From NCBI RefSeq assembly GCF_007625155.1, contig NZ_VMNK01000006.1, forward strand, positions 1-64,000: DNA of 64,000 bases, read 5' to 3'. This DNA is from Denitromonas halophila. GTDB taxonomy: Bacteria > Pseudomonadota > Gammaproteobacteria > Burkholderiales > Rhodocyclaceae. Positions 46,094-55,921 of the stretch are shown one piece after another (the first letter of the stretch is position 1; each line of letters begins with the position of its first letter). The position numbers and the translations under genes are program-made. The notes under the pieces are model-generated. The model did no database searches, was not told the origin of the DNA, and saw only the letters and a list, made by a program, of their open reading frames with translations.

Positions 46094-46870
46094 CTACGTT
46101 CTGCGCGCCGGGAAGGGCTGCAGAACCTTGATCAAAACCACGGTGATGTTGTCACGACCACCCCGGTCGTTGGCAAGCTGGATCAGATGATCTGCCGCCA
46201 GCGTCAGATTAGCGGACAAGGTCTCGCACACCAGCGCGATGTCTTCGTCATCAAGCATATCGGTCAAACCGTCGGAGCACATCAGATAGACATCACCCAC
46301 CCGCGCCTCGTGAAGCGCCACATCGGGCACAACGGCAGGCTCCACACCCAGCGCGCGCGTCAGCAGACTGCGCCCCGGCGCTACCCGCGCTTCATCAGCG
46401 CTCATCATGCCGCCATCGACCTGCTCCTGCAACAAGGAGTGATCGCGCGTCAGCTGCACGAGTTCGTCGGGCCGATAGCGATACATCCGCGAATCGCCGA
46501 CGTGAGACACCAGCAAGGTGTTGTCATGAAAACGCGAGGCCACCACGGTCGAGCCCATGCCGTGCAGGTCCCGGTCTTTTCTCGCTGCAGCAATCACATC
46601 CGTATTGGCACGCATCGTTGCCTGACGCAATTCGGCCAGCATCTGGGAGACCGACGTTGCTTCGCTCCCCCGCAGACTCGCCGCCAGACTATCGACGACC
46701 AGCCGGGAGGCCACATCGCCCCCCTGGTAGCCACCCATGCCGTCGGCCAGCACCGCCCAGCGAGACGCATCGTCGAATAGACACGCATCTTCGTTGCGCT
46801 GACGCATCCTCCCCGTATCGGTGCGCGACGCCATTTGCAAAGCAGACTTCTCCCGATCCAGTGATTCCAT
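46094..46870 (-). CDS. PP2C-family serine/threonine phosphatase
   Basis: A 258-residue protein phosphatase. Metal-binding motifs of bacterial PP2C (Stp/PrpC) are present: RxRNEDA near the start, VLADGMGG, SHVGDSRMYR, SDGLTDML and the closing DNITVVLIK. It removes phosphate from Ser/Thr of target proteins. ATG 46870 is preferred; an in-frame TTG lies 6 bases upstream. With the FHA gene behind it, it forms a phospho-signalling pair typical of betaproteobacteria and of type VI secretion loci, although no T6SS gene is seen. Confidence 0.92.
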   Translation of the reverse strand: MESLDREKSALQMASRTDTGRMRQRNEDACLFDDASRWAVLADGMGGYQGGDVASRLVVDSLAASLRGSEATSVSQMLAELRQATMRANTDVIAAARKDRDLHGMGSTVVASRFHDNTLLVSHVGDSRMYRYRPDELVQLTRDHSLLQEQVDGGMMSADEARVAPGRSLLTRALGVEPAVVPDVALHEARVGDVYLMCSDGLTDMLDDEDIALVCETLSANLTLAADHLIQLANDRGGRDNITVVLIKVLQPFPARRT

Positions 46871-47074
46871 CAACACGCCACCTTACCAGCGCGCATGGCG
46901 CGTCACGCCTGGCCGCTAACTTGACTCGGCCATCGCCAAAACGGCTTCGACCACGAGGTCTACGGCATCCGACCGCAAGACTTCACCCGCCTTGCTCGAC
47001 GAGAGTGACACATTTTCACACAACAATTGGCCATCGGGCGGCCAACAATATAACGAAAGTAGAATATCCAGTCG

Positions 47075-47106
47075 AAAAAAAACGCCGGCCAAGGCCGGCG
47101 CTTTTT
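47075..47106 (-). terminator. Rho-independent terminator after sucD
   Basis: CGCCGGCC (47083-47090) pairs with GGCCGGCG (47093-47100). On the minus strand a run of eight T follows the stem and A-rich sequence precedes it. It ends sucC-sucD 14 bases past the sucD stop. The rest of 46871-47119 shows no further gene. Confidence 0.92.
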
Positions 47107-47119
47107 CATCTGGCGACGC

Positions 47120-48013
47120 TCAGAGCATGGCTTTGAGCAGCTTAGCCATTTCCGACGGGTTGCGCGTCACAGTGAAACCGCATTCTTCCATGATGGCAAG
47201 CTTGGCGTCAGCCGTGTCCTCACCGCCCGAAATCAACGCGCCGGCATGGCCCATGCGTTTGCCCGCAGGTGCAGTCACACCGGCAATAAAGCCAACCACC
47301 GGCTTCTTCATGTTGTCCTTGCACCAACGCGCCGCTTCGGCTTCGTCCGGACCGCCGATCTCGCCGATCATGATGACCGCATCGGTATCCGGGTCATCAT
47401 TGAACATGCGCATCACATCGATGTGCTTGAGGCCATTGATGGGGTCGCCACCAATACCGACAGCAGACGACTGGCCCAGACCGATTTCGGTCAGCTGACC
47501 CACGGCCTCATAGGTCAATGTGCCCGAACGGGACACCACGCCAATCCGACCTTTGCGGTGGATGTGGCCCGGCATGATGCCGATCTTGATTTCGTCCGGC
47601 GTGATCAGACCCGGGCAGTTGGGACCGAGCAGCAGCGTTTCCTTGCCGCCGGCAGCAACTTTCTGCTTCATCTTGTTGCGCACTTCCAGCATGTCGCGAA
47701 CCGGAATGCCCTCGGTGATGCAGATCGCCAGATCGATATCGGCTTCGCAGGCCTCCCAGATCGCAGCAGCAGCGCCCGCAGGCGGCACATAGATGACCGA
47801 CACGGTCGAGCCGGTTTCAGCCGCGGCTTCCTTGACGGACGCGTAGATGGGCACGCCAAAGATGGACTCGCCCGCTTTCTTCGGGTTCACACCAGCGACA
47901 AAGCAGTTCTTGCCGTTTGCGTACTCGATGCACTTCTCGGTGTGGAACTGACCGGTCTTGCCCGTGATGCCCTGGGTGATAACCTTGGTGTCTTTGTTGA
48001 TCAGAATAGACAT
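47120..48013 (-). CDS. sucD: Succinyl-CoA ligase alpha subunit SucD
   Basis: A 297-residue subunit of the TCA-cycle enzyme that turns succinyl-CoA, ADP and phosphate into succinate, CoA and ATP. The N-terminal CoA-binding part starts MSILINKDTKVITQGITG; the phosphohistidine is in KRMGHAGALISGG (about residue 246), and EIGGPDEAEAA is the partner glutamate region. It starts 12 bases after the sucC stop. Confidence 0.97.
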   Translation of the reverse strand: MSILINKDTKVITQGITGKTGQFHTEKCIEYANGKNCFVAGVNPKKAGESIFGVPIYASVKEAAAETGSTVSVIYVPPAGAAAAIWEACEADIDLAICITEGIPVRDMLEVRNKMKQKVAAGGKETLLLGPNCPGLITPDEIKIGIMPGHIHRKGRIGVVSRSGTLTYEAVGQLTEIGLGQSSAVGIGGDPINGLKHIDVMRMFNDDPDTDAVIMIGEIGGPDEAEAARWCKDNMKKPVVGFIAGVTAPAGKRMGHAGALISGGEDTADAKLAIMEECGFTVTRNPSEMAKLLKAML

Positions 48014-48025
48014 TCGAAACTCTCC

Positions 48026-49186
48026 TTACTTGACCGCTTCAACGACTTTCGTCGCGGCTTCGGCCATGCTGTCGGCGGAAATGATGGGCAACCCGGACTC
48101 GGCGAGAATCTTCTTGCCGATGTCTTCGTTGGTACCCTTCATGCGCACCACCAGCGGTACGGAGAGATTGACTTCCTTGGCTGCTGCGACCACGCCGGTG
48201 GCGATGGTGTCGCAACGCATGATGCCGCCAAAGATGTTCACCAGAATGCCCTTCACCTTGGGGTTCTGAAGCATGATCTTGAAGGCTTCGGTCACCTTCT
48301 CGGTCGTTGCACCACCGCCAACGTCCAGGAAGTTGGCCGGCGAAGCACCGAACAGCTTGATGGTATCCATGGTCGCCATGGCCAGACCGGCGCCGTTGAC
48401 CAGGCAACCGATGTTGCCGTCCAGGCTGATATAGGCCAGGTCGTACTTGGAGGCCTCGACTTCGTCTGCGTCTTCTTCGTCCAGATCGCGGTACTCGACG
48501 ATCTCCGGGTGACGATACAGCGCGTTGGAGTCGAAATTGAATTTGGCGTCCAGCGCCTTGATGTTGCCGTTACCTTCCAGAATCAGCGGGTTGATTTCCG
48601 CCAGCGAGGCATCGGTTTCCATGTAGCAGGTATAGAGCTTCTTGAGCGCGTCGACAGCCTTGTCGACGGAGCCGGCCGGAACACCAATTCCGGTCGCCAG
48701 TTCGGTCGCTTGCGCATCGGTCAGGCCGACGAGCGGATCGACGAAGACCTTGATGATCTTCTCCGGCGTCTTGGCAGCCACTTCCTCGATGTCCATGCCG
48801 CCCTCGGAGGAGGCCATCATGGCAACCGACTGAGTTGCACGGTCGGTCAGCGCCGCAACGTAGTACTCTTTCTGGATGTCAGCACCTTCCTCGATCAGCA
48901 GACGACGGACCTTCTGGCCCTCTGCGCCGGTCTGATGCGTGATCAACTGCATGCCCAGAATCTCTCCGGCCAGCGCTTTCACCTCGTCGATCGACTTGGC
49001 GAGCTTCACACCACCGCCCTTGCCACGGCCACCGGCGTGAATCTGTGCCTTGACCACCCAGATCTTGCCGCCCAGCTCTTCGGCCGCTTTGACCGCATCG
49101 TCCACCGAGAAGCACGGAATGCCACGCGGGGTGACGACGCCATACTTTCTCAGCAGCTCTTTTGCCTGATACTCATGAATCTTCAT
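48026..49186 (-). CDS. sucC: Succinyl-CoA ligase beta subunit SucC
   Basis: A 386-residue ATP-grasp subunit that binds the nucleotide. The family start is [17 protein letters not shown]; the Gly-rich loop is [12 protein letters not shown], and nucleotide and magnesium binding segments include NPLILEGNG and the C-terminal FGGIMRCD. Length matches E. coli (388). ATG 49186 follows from this alignment. Confidence 0.97.
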   Translation of the reverse strand: MKIHEYQAKELLRKYGVVTPRGIPCFSVDDAVKAAEELGGKIWVVKAQIHAGGRGKGGGVKLAKSIDEVKALAGEILGMQLITHQTGAEGQKVRRLLIEEGADIQKEYYVAALTDRATQSVAMMASSEGGMDIEEVAAKTPEKIIKVFVDPLVGLTDAQATELATGIGVPAGSVDKAVDALKKLYTCYMETDASLAEINPLILEGNGNIKALDAKFNFDSNALYRHPEIVEYRDLDEEDADEVEASKYDLAYISLDGNIGCLVNGAGLAMATMDTIKLFGASPANFLDVGGGATTEKVTEAFKIMLQNPKVKGILVNIFGGIMRCDTIATGVVAAAKEVNLSVPLVVRMKGTNEDIGKKILAESGLPIISADSMAEAATKVVEAVK

Positions 49187-49382
49187 GGTTGCCCTTCGAT
49201 AGAAGCCGCGTCTCCACACAGAGAACACGGACATTAGGTTGAACGGGTCAATTCGGGGCACTCACCCCACGACATCTGCCGATCTCCCTCGTCCGGCATA
49301 TGCCGTTGCCTCAGCGACAAAGCGCCGATGCGCGACACGCATCCGCGGCGTGCGCGAACCCACGCACGGCGAAAGCCCTGTA

Positions 49383-49388
49383 ATTATA
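49383..49388 (-). promoter_or_regulatory. Possible -10 element (TATAAT) far upstream of sucC
   Basis: TATAAT on the minus strand in the 276-base space between DUF2889 and sucC. No clear TTGACA-type -35 stands at 16-18 bases. If used, it gives a leader of about 190 bases. The remaining intergenic sequence holds no gene I can support. Confidence 0.3.
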
Positions 49389-49462
49389 ACCGAATTCCGA
49401 CCGACCGCGCCCCCTTGCCGCGGCCCGAAATCAAGCACCCAACGCTCACCTCGCGTCCGCGC

Positions 49463-50044
49463 CTAGACGTCGCCGTCTTCGGCGTCGCCCGAACCCGCTG
49501 CTGGCGGCCGATACCACGTCGGGTAATACTGACGAACCGTCTCGCCGTCGGTCGCCAGCGCATGGCAACGGTCCAGCTGAAATGGTTTCTCGCCCGCGTC
49601 GGCGGAGTCCTTCATGAACGTTGCAAAGGTCTGCACTGCAGCGGTCGGCAAGCTCAACAGCAATTCAGAGACATGAGTACACCCCCTGGTGCCAAAGAAC
49701 GCCGCGCGAATGGCTTCGCGAAACCCCTTCATCAGGTTCATTCCGACCAAGGCATCGTAAGCCGGTCCGATGCGCTCACACCCGCCCGGATACGGCACCC
49801 ACGCCAACTCGGCATGGGCATCCAGAATGGTGAAACCATGATCGATCAACACCGACACATGCATGCGATGCACCGGATCACCCTTTTTGCGAACGCCGGC
49901 GGCGAGGGGGTAATCGACATCCTTGAGATCGACCAGTGTTGCGTCGAGCTCCACGAGGCCGTCGTCCCGAAAAAAACCTTCAACCTCAATGCGCCGAACC
50001 TGCGCGCGCTGGCGACCAACGCCGCCTGACAATTTGGCATTCAT
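49463..50044 (-). CDS. DUF2889 domain protein
   Basis: A 193-residue soluble protein. It has the family pattern RRIEVEGFFRDDGLVELDATLVDLKDVDY at the start, IDHGFTILDAHAELAWVPYPGGC in the middle and FGTRGCTHVSELLLSLPTAAVQT near the C-terminus, each read here as shorter matching blocks (RDDGLVEL, PYPGGC, GCTHVSELL). DUF2889 is a conserved family of unknown function in proteobacteria. ATG 50044 begins directly before this domain; the frame upstream shows no similarity. It is divergent from fimV. Confidence 0.82.
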   Translation of the reverse strand: MNAKLSGGVGRQRAQVRRIEVEGFFRDDGLVELDATLVDLKDVDYPLAAGVRKKGDPVHRMHVSVLIDHGFTILDAHAELAWVPYPGGCERIGPAYDALVGMNLMKGFREAIRAAFFGTRGCTHVSELLLSLPTAAVQTFATFMKDSADAGEKPFQLDRCHALATDGETVRQYYPTWYRPPAAGSGDAEDGDV

Positions 50045-50242
50045 AAAAACGTACGCAATCGTATGGAGACCGCTACATGATACCGCGTCTTCACAGCGCC
50101 CCCTGCCGCTCGCAATCACCCCGATGTGTGCAATTTTGTGCACGAGCCCATGACAAAGGGCCAAAACGCGCGCAAGTTCATTACAATGTTCTTCAAATAA
50201 TTTCGCGATCGCCAGAATTCATAAGGCTTTTCCGACTGAACG

Positions 50243-52579
50243 ATGAAGTCGTTATCGAGCAAGTCCTCACTGCTGCTTTGCGCCCTCGCGTCGATTCCCG
50301 GCGCGTCGCACGCTATCGGGTTTGGCGAAATCCTCAGCCAATCGGCCATCGGAGAACCCTTTCGCACCGAGGTCCGGCTCTACGGCGTCGGCCCCAAAGA
50401 CGACAGCAGCTGCCTGCGGGTCATCCCGGGCGCCGACCCAACGGACGGCATCCCCGCCGTGCGCAATGCGCTGGTCAGCCTCCAGATGCGCGCCGGCAAG
50501 CCCGTCGCTGTCGTCACACGGACGCAAGCCGTTCTCGACCCCATCGTCCGGCTCACGCTTGAAGAAACCTGCCAAGCGCGCCTGAAACGCACCTATACCC
50601 TGCTGCTGCCCTCACCGGTCCGCACCATTGCAACCCCACAGGTCGCAGTTCCGGCATCTCGCCCAAGCCCGCCCGCAGCGCGCGCACCCGCGTCGCCCGC
50701 CTTGTCGGCGAGCGAACTCGGTGGCACCTGGACGCTGCCTGATAGCGCCTCCATCAACCAGCTTGCGCGCCAGCTATACCCGTCAAGCCGAAAAGACCGG
50801 ATCGGTTTTATCCGGGCAACACGCAAACTCAACAGCGGTGACCGCAGCATTCGCTCATCGCAGCAAACCCTTGGCGCGGGCACCACGCTCGTCCTGCCAG
50901 ACCGTGAAGCGATCATCGCAGCCCATCCGGCCCCCACTGCGCCAAAGCCTGTCGCACGCGCACCTGAGCCCGCGCCCGTCGAGCCCCCGGCACCTGAGCG
51001 TGCCGCTACACCGCCACCGGCGCTTGCGGCCGAACCGGCGCCAGCGCCGGTCGAGCCCCCCGCCGCCGACAGCGGCGACCGACTGACGCTCTCCGGCGAT
51101 GTGCCGGACTTCGGCGGCTTCAAGCTGTCCCGCCAACTGGGCGACCCCGGCCTGATTGATCGCACCTCCGACGCCGAGCGCGATCTGCTGCGCCGCGAGC
51201 AGCAACTGATCATGTTGCTTGACGAACAGATTACCGCCCGGCTCGAACTCACCGACCGCATCGAACGTATCGAGGCCTTGCACAAAACGCTGTCCGACGA
51301 GGTCGTCAAACAAGACGCCCCGGCGCCGGCTGCGCCAGCGAGCACACCAGCCCCGACCGCACCCACGGTACCAGCGGCTGCGCCGGCGCCCGCACCCGCA
51401 CCCGCCGCCGACTGGCTGGCGACCGCCCAATCCTGGCTGCCTGCCGGCCTCGCCGCGCTTCTGGCCGCGTGGGTGGTCATCTGGCTGCTCCGCCGACGAC
51501 GCGCGAGCGAAGACGCAGACGGCTTCCTGAACGAAGACAGGGCGACGAACGCCGAGCCCCGCTCCGTCAAGCCCCTCGTGACCCAGCCAGCGCCGAGCAC
51601 CGAGAGCTTTGATTTTTCGCCAATCGACTGGGACGGATCCGCCCCCGCCGAACTGCAACACAGCGTTGCCCCCATCACGATCGAAGAAGCCGATCTTTCC
51701 GAAGAACACGAATCCGCTGTCGAGCTCGCCGACATCATGATGTCTTTCGGCCGCATTCAAGGCGCCGCCGAAACCCTGGCCGAGTTCATCCGCAACAACC
51801 CGAAGCAGGCGGTTGCGCCGTGGCTGAAGTTGCTGGAGGTCTACCGTACTGCCGACATGCGTGAAGACTTCGAAGTCATCACCCGCCAGCTCAACCAGAC
51901 CTTCAACGTCAAGGTTGTGGCGTGGGACGACTTCGACCTTGCACGCCAAACGAGTGAGTCGGTCGAACAAATGGCGCACATCGTCAAGGCGCTCACTAGC
52001 AGCTGGATGACCGTCGACTGTCAGGCGTATATTCAGCGCCTGCTGCGAGACAATCGCGATGGCGCGCGGCAGGGCTTCCCCATCGCCGTGATTGACGATC
52101 TGCTGATGCTCATGGCGGTACTCGAAGACCAACTTGGCCCCTATACCGGCGCCGTCGACATCCCGGTGGCAGCTGTCGACGCCGAGCCCAATGCAGAAAC
52201 GCCGGAAGTGGCGACGTCAGCGTCAGACGCGCCGGAAGCCAACGAGGCGCCAATCGATTTCAGCACGCCGCTCGACACAGCCACCGCGGAGCCGATCTTC
52301 AGCCTCGACGACGCCGACATCACGCCTTCGATGACCGAAACCACACTCCCCGATCTCGACTTTGCACTCGAGTCAGGCGATACACCCACGCTCGAGGACG
52401 ACGAAACGACCGTGCCCGAGGACGAAGAAAAGACCAAGGCCGACATTCCGCCGCGGCCGGAATCCGACGAAACACCCCCGCCCGCCAGGCCAAAAGGGCT
52501 GGATACCGACGCCAATGCTGATGACGGCTTCACCGCCACCGAACTGCTCGGCGGCTTCAACCGCAAGCGCGACGACTGA
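50243..52579 (+). CDS. fimV: FimV-like peptidoglycan-binding/pilus assembly protein
   Basis: A 778-residue protein with a signal peptide (about 1-24), the FimV N-terminal domain (GFGEILSQSAIGEPFRTEV) and a LysM-like region (about 160-230). A long Pro/Ala-rich stretch follows, then a coiled-coil-like segment (about 310-355), one transmembrane helix (about 401-420) with following RRRR, and a cytoplasmic FimV/TPR domain (about 490-565, FGRIQGAAETLAEFI). The C-terminal tail is acidic. FimV promotes type IV pilus secretin assembly and twitching through the cell pole and, in Pseudomonas, cAMP synthesis. It is somewhat shorter than Pseudomonas FimV (about 920). TruA, often next to FimV, does not follow here. 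Confidence 0.88.
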   Translation: MKSLSSKSSLLLCALASIPGASHAIGFGEILSQSAIGEPFRTEVRLYGVGPKDDSSCLRVIPGADPTDGIPAVRNALVSLQMRAGKPVAVVTRTQAVLDPIVRLTLEETCQARLKRTYTLLLPSPVRTIATPQVAVPASRPSPPAARAPASPALSASELGGTWTLPDSASINQLARQLYPSSRKDRIGFIRATRKLNSGDRSIRSSQQTLGAGTTLVLPDREAIIAAHPAPTAPKPVARAPEPAPVEPPAPERAATPPPALAAEPAPAPVEPPAADSGDRLTLSGDVPDFGGFKLSRQLGDPGLIDRTSDAERDLLRREQQLIMLLDEQITARLELTDRIERIEALHKTLSDEVVKQDAPAPAAPASTPAPTAPTVPAAAPAPAPAPAADWLATAQSWLPAGLAALLAAWVVIWLLRRRRASEDADGFLNEDRATNAEPRSVKPLVTQPAPSTESFDFSPIDWDGSAPAELQHSVAPITIEEADLSEEHESAVELADIMMSFGRIQGAAETLAEFIRNNPKQAVAPWLKLLEVYRTADMREDFEVITRQLNQTFNVKVVAWDDFDLARQTSESVEQMAHIVKALTSSWMTVDCQAYIQRLLRDNRDGARQGFPIAVIDDLLMLMAVLEDQLGPYTGAVDIPVAAVDAEPNAETPEVATSASDAPEANEAPIDFSTPLDTATAEPIFSLDDADITPSMTETTLPDLDFALESGDTPTLEDDETTVPEDEEKTKADIPPRPESDETPPPARPKGLDTDANADDGFTATELLGGFNRKRDD

Positions 52580-52640
52580 GCCAATCCGCCCGCGCATGCG
52601 CGGCGATCCCGCGGCTGCCGCCACTCTTGACTTGCGGCAC

Positions 52641-53387
52641 TCAGACCGGATTGTCGATATCCACAAACGGGCAGTCCAGACCGAATTGCTCGGCCAGATG
52701 CTCGCCTAGCGCCTGAATCCCATAGCGCTCGGTGGCATGATGTCCCGCCGCGATATAGGGCACACCTGACTCCCGCGCCAGGTGCACCGTCGGCTCGGAG
52801 ATCTCCCCCGACACGAACGCATCGCAACCCGCCGCCACAGCAGATTCAAGAAAAGACTGCGCCGCGCCAGTGCACCACGCCACCCGCCGCACGATCCGGC
52901 CACCATCGCCGACCAACTGCGCCTCACGCCCCAGCGTTGCGCCAAGCTGCGCTGCGAGTGCGCTGGCGGGCTGAGCCACTGGCACATCACCGATCAGGCC
53001 CAGCGACTGCTCACCGAAGCTTCCGGTCACCATCCAGCCCATTCGACGGGCCAACTGTGCGTTATTGCCCAAGTCAGGATGCACATCCAGCGGCAAGTGA
53101 TACGCCAGCAAGCTGATGTCATGACGCAACAGCGTGCCCAGCCGCCGCTTGCGCAGACCGACCACCCGCGCGTCTTCACCCCGCCAGAAATAGCCGTGAT
53201 GCACCAGCACCGCATCGGCCTGCCGTTCGACCGCCGCATCAAGCAAGGCCTGACTGGCTGTGACACCACAAACCACGCGAGCGACCTCAGCCCTTCCTTC
53301 CACTTGCAAACCGTTTGGGCAATAATCCTTCATCGCGGCCACATTAAGCAGCACATCCAGATAGCGCTGAAGCTCCGTCAATTGCAT
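52641..53387 (-). CDS. Nif3-like dinuclear metal center protein (YbgI family)
   Basis: A 248-residue protein. Metal ligands are recognisable: HHGYFW near residue 65, HLPLDVHPDLGNNAQLA, and the late VSGEISEPTVHLARE and AAGHHATERYG. YbgI/Nif3 proteins form ring hexamers with two metal ions per subunit; the biochemical role is not settled (GTP cyclohydrolase I type 2 is a common annotation without proof). ATG 53387 gives the family start MQLTELQRYLD. It is divergent from the DegS-like protease gene, 50 bases away, and converges on fimV. Confidence 0.9.
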   Translation of the reverse strand: MQLTELQRYLDVLLNVAAMKDYCPNGLQVEGRAEVARVVCGVTASQALLDAAVERQADAVLVHHGYFWRGEDARVVGLRKRRLGTLLRHDISLLAYHLPLDVHPDLGNNAQLARRMGWMVTGSFGEQSLGLIGDVPVAQPASALAAQLGATLGREAQLVGDGGRIVRRVAWCTGAAQSFLESAVAAGCDAFVSGEISEPTVHLARESGVPYIAAGHHATERYGIQALGEHLAEQFGLDCPFVDIDNPV

Positions 53388-53437
53388 ATGTCCGTCCTCC
53401 TTCCCGTCGTTCGCGCGGCCAAGCTGGCGCGCCACCC

Positions 53438-54604
53438 ATGATTCATCGTCTCTGGTTGACCTTCGCCCAGGCGGTCACCATTGCAGTGGCGGTCGTATTC
53501 GTGCTGTCCACGTTCAAACCTGACTGGCTCAGACCACAAGCCCCGGTGGTTGTAGTGCAAAACGAGGCGCCAGCCGCCGCGACCCTGGGCGCAGCGACAG
53601 ACTCCCCCGGATCGTATGCCAAAGCCGCCCGCACCGCGCTCCCCTCCGTGGTGCATATCTTTACCAGCAAAGAGATGCAGTCACAGCGCAGCCCCTTCCT
53701 CGATGACCCGATTTTCCGTCATTTCTTCGGCGACCGTCTCGGTCCGCGGCAAGAACAACGTACTTCGGGTCTCGGCTCGGGCGTCATTGCCAGCGCCGAT
53801 GGCTACATTCTGACCAACAACCATGTCATCGAAGCCGCCGATGCCATTGAAGTCGCGCTGAACGATGGGCGCAAGTTCGAGGCAAAACTGGTAGGCCGCG
53901 ACCCCGAAACGGATCTGGCCGTCCTGCGCATTGAAGCCGGCGGCGCACTGCCGGCAGTAAGCTTCGCTCCCACCGAGTCGCTGTCCGTCGGCGACGTTGT
54001 GCTGGCCATCGGCAATCCGTTTGGCGTTGGCCAAACCGTGACCATGGGCATCGTCTCGGCGCTGCAACGCAGCCATCTGGGCATCAGCACTTTCGAGAAT
54101 TTCATACAGACCGATGCGGCGATCAACCCCGGAAACTCGGGCGGCGCGCTGGTCAATAGCGATGGCGCCCTGGTGGGCATCAACGCCGCCATCTATTCCC
54201 GCTCGGGCGGCTCGCTCGGCATCGGCTTCGCCATACCGGTCACCTTTGCCAAGGATGTCATGGACCAGATCATCCGCACCGGTCGTGTGACGCGCGGCTG
54301 GATCGGTGTCGAAATTCAGGACATCACGCCGGAGCTGGCCGAATCTTTCAATTTACCTGACACCGAAGGCGCCTTGATCGCCGGCGTCATGCGCGGCGGC
54401 CCCGCCGACAAAGGTGGAATTCAGCCCGGCGACGTATTGATCGGCATTGGCACTCACCCCATCGCCAGCCCTCAACGCATGCTTGAACTGGTGGCTGCGC
54501 TCGCACCGGGGGCGGACGCGCGCTTCACGGTCCGCCGCAAAAAAAAGGTGATTGAGCTGCCGGTCAAGATCGGCCGCCGACCGACGATTCCCCGCCCTCA
54601 GTAG
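53438..54604 (+). CDS. DegS/AlgW-like periplasmic serine protease (S1C, one PDZ domain)
   Basis: A 388-residue HtrA-family protease anchored by one N-terminal helix (about 7-25). The triad is His129 in TNNHV, Asp159 in PETDL and Ser234 in PGNSGGAL; a single PDZ domain spans about 285-375 (VMRGGPADKGGIQPGDVLIGI in part). One anchor and one PDZ mark the DegS type, which cuts the anti-sigma factor RseA in response to misfolded outer-membrane proteins. Its neighbours tatC and Nif3 give no functional clue. ATG 53438 lies 50 bases from the divergent Nif3-family start. Confidence 0.92.
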   Translation: MIHRLWLTFAQAVTIAVAVVFVLSTFKPDWLRPQAPVVVVQNEAPAAATLGAATDSPGSYAKAARTALPSVVHIFTSKEMQSQRSPFLDDPIFRHFFGDRLGPRQEQRTSGLGSGVIASADGYILTNNHVIEAADAIEVALNDGRKFEAKLVGRDPETDLAVLRIEAGGALPAVSFAPTESLSVGDVVLAIGNPFGVGQTVTMGIVSALQRSHLGISTFENFIQTDAAINPGNSGGALVNSDGALVGINAAIYSRSGGSLGIGFAIPVTFAKDVMDQIIRTGRVTRGWIGVEIQDITPELAESFNLPDTEGALIAGVMRGGPADKGGIQPGDVLIGIGTHPIASPQRMLELVAALAPGADARFTVRRKKKVIELPVKIGRRPTIPRPQ

Positions 54605-54627
54605 GGCAAGGCTCCCCAATCGACCGA

Positions 54628-55395
54628 TCAGTTCCGGCTCACGTCGCTGGCTGGCTCGGCCTCGTCGGGCGCACCCTCTTCGCGCACCGCAACAAAGCGG
54701 GCGCACAAAATACCGACCTCATACAGCAGCCACATGGGCACCGCCAGCATGAACTGCGAGATCACATCGGGCGGGGTCACAATGGCCGCGATGACAAAGG
54801 CTCCGACGATCACGTAAGGGCGCGCTTCTTTCAGTTTGGCCTGATTCACCACGCCAAACTTGGACAACAGCACCACGGCAACCGGCACCTCGAAGGTGAG
54901 CCCGAAGGCCATGAACAAGGTCATGACAAAAGACAGGTACTGCTCGATATCCGGCGCGGGCGTAATGCTCTTCGGTGCGAATTCGTTGATGAACGCAAAC
55001 ACCATTTTGAACACGAAAAAGTAGCAAAACGCCATGCCCGCCAGAAACAACAAGGTACTGGCCAGCACCAACGGAACGCCGAGACGCTTTTCATGGGCGT
55101 AGAGGCCCGGCGCGATGAAAGACCAGGCCTGATACAACACGACCGGCAAGGCGCAAACGAAGGCGACCATCAGGGTCACTTTCACCGGCACGAAGAAAGG
55201 CGTGACCACACCGGTGGCGATCATGCGCGTGCCTTCGGGCAACGCCTGCATCATTGGCAGGGCGAGCAAGTCGTAGATCTGACCGGCCCAGGGCATCAGG
55301 CAGAAGAACACCAGCAAGACTGCGCCAACCGCGCGCAAAAGGCGGTCGCGCAGCTCGACGAGATGCGCAACAAAGGTTTCCTGGGTCTCGGTCAC
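54628..55395 (-). CDS. tatC: Sec-independent protein translocase TatC
   Basis: A 255-residue membrane protein with six helices, the twin-arginine signal receptor. The N-terminal ETFVAHLVELRDRLLRAV and the central FGLTFEVPVAVVLLSKFGVV (short blocks FGLTFEVPV) are family marks. Its ATG overlaps the tatB stop by 4 bases. It is the last gene of the his-hinT-tat run; the stop faces the convergent DegS-like gene across 23 bases. Confidence 0.96.
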   Translation of the reverse strand: MTETQETFVAHLVELRDRLLRAVGAVLLVFFCLMPWAGQIYDLLALPMMQALPEGTRMIATGVVTPFFVPVKVTLMVAFVCALPVVLYQAWSFIAPGLYAHEKRLGVPLVLASTLLFLAGMAFCYFFVFKMVFAFINEFAPKSITPAPDIEQYLSFVMTLFMAFGLTFEVPVAVVLLSKFGVVNQAKLKEARPYVIVGAFVIAAIVTPPDVISQFMLAVPMWLLYEVGILCARFVAVREEGAPDEAEPASDVSRN

Positions 55396-55898
55396 GCCTT
55401 GGACTCCTTGGGCGCACCGGCGGGCGCAACATTGTCGAGGCCGAGCGCCATCTGGTTGTCGTCGCGCGGGGTCACAGCGTGGCCGGCCGCGATATCGTCG
55501 GCGACGGTCTGGGCGATCGCCCGTTCGGCGTCCTTGAGCGCGGCTTCGGCATCGGCGTCGGCGGTGGCCGTATCGATCACTTTAGGCGCCGCCTCTCCGC
55601 TCACCGCGGAATTCACCGATTTGGCGGTGTCGTCAAGGTCCGCCTTGACGGCCGCGGCCTGCCCACGCAGCCCGCTTTCGAGATCGCGCGCCGAATCGGT
55701 CATTTCTTTCTGAAGCTTCTTGAGGTCTTCCAGGTGCATTTCGCGCTGGATATCGGACTTCACATCGCCGACATAGCGCTGCAAGCGCCCCAGCATGTGA
55801 CCGACGGTTCGCGCCACTTTCGGCAGGCGTTCGGGACCGATCACCACCAGACCGACGATGGCGATGATCATGAGTTCGGTGAAACCGATATCAAACAT
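55392..55898 (-). CDS. tatB: Sec-independent protein translocase TatB
   Basis: A 168-residue protein with one N-terminal helix and amphipathic helix: MFDIGFTELMIIAIVGLVVIGPERLPKV, where the FxELxxI and GPERLP motifs define TatB. A long polar tail follows, rich in Ala, Asp and Lys. TatB links the signal-peptide-bound TatC to TatA. It is separated from tatA by 74 bases including a hairpin, and overlaps tatC. Confidence 0.94.
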   Translation of the reverse strand: MFDIGFTELMIIAIVGLVVIGPERLPKVARTVGHMLGRLQRYVGDVKSDIQREMHLEDLKKLQKEMTDSARDLESGLRGQAAAVKADLDDTAKSVNSAVSGEAAPKVIDTATADADAEAALKDAERAIAQTVADDIAAGHAVTPRDDNQMALGLDNVAPAGAPKESKA

Positions 55899-55921
55899 GA
55901 CGTTCCTGCGCAGACGAAAGC

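Noticed and set aside
47246-49237. A 663-codon open frame on the + strand opposite sucC and sucD
   Set aside because: It is antisense to two certain housekeeping genes and arises from GC-rich third positions. Its product has no recognisable family pattern.
52590-52603. Perfect palindrome CCGCGCATGCGCGG between fimV and the Nif3 gene
   Set aside because: Short, without loop space or T run. Expected occasionally in such GC-rich DNA.
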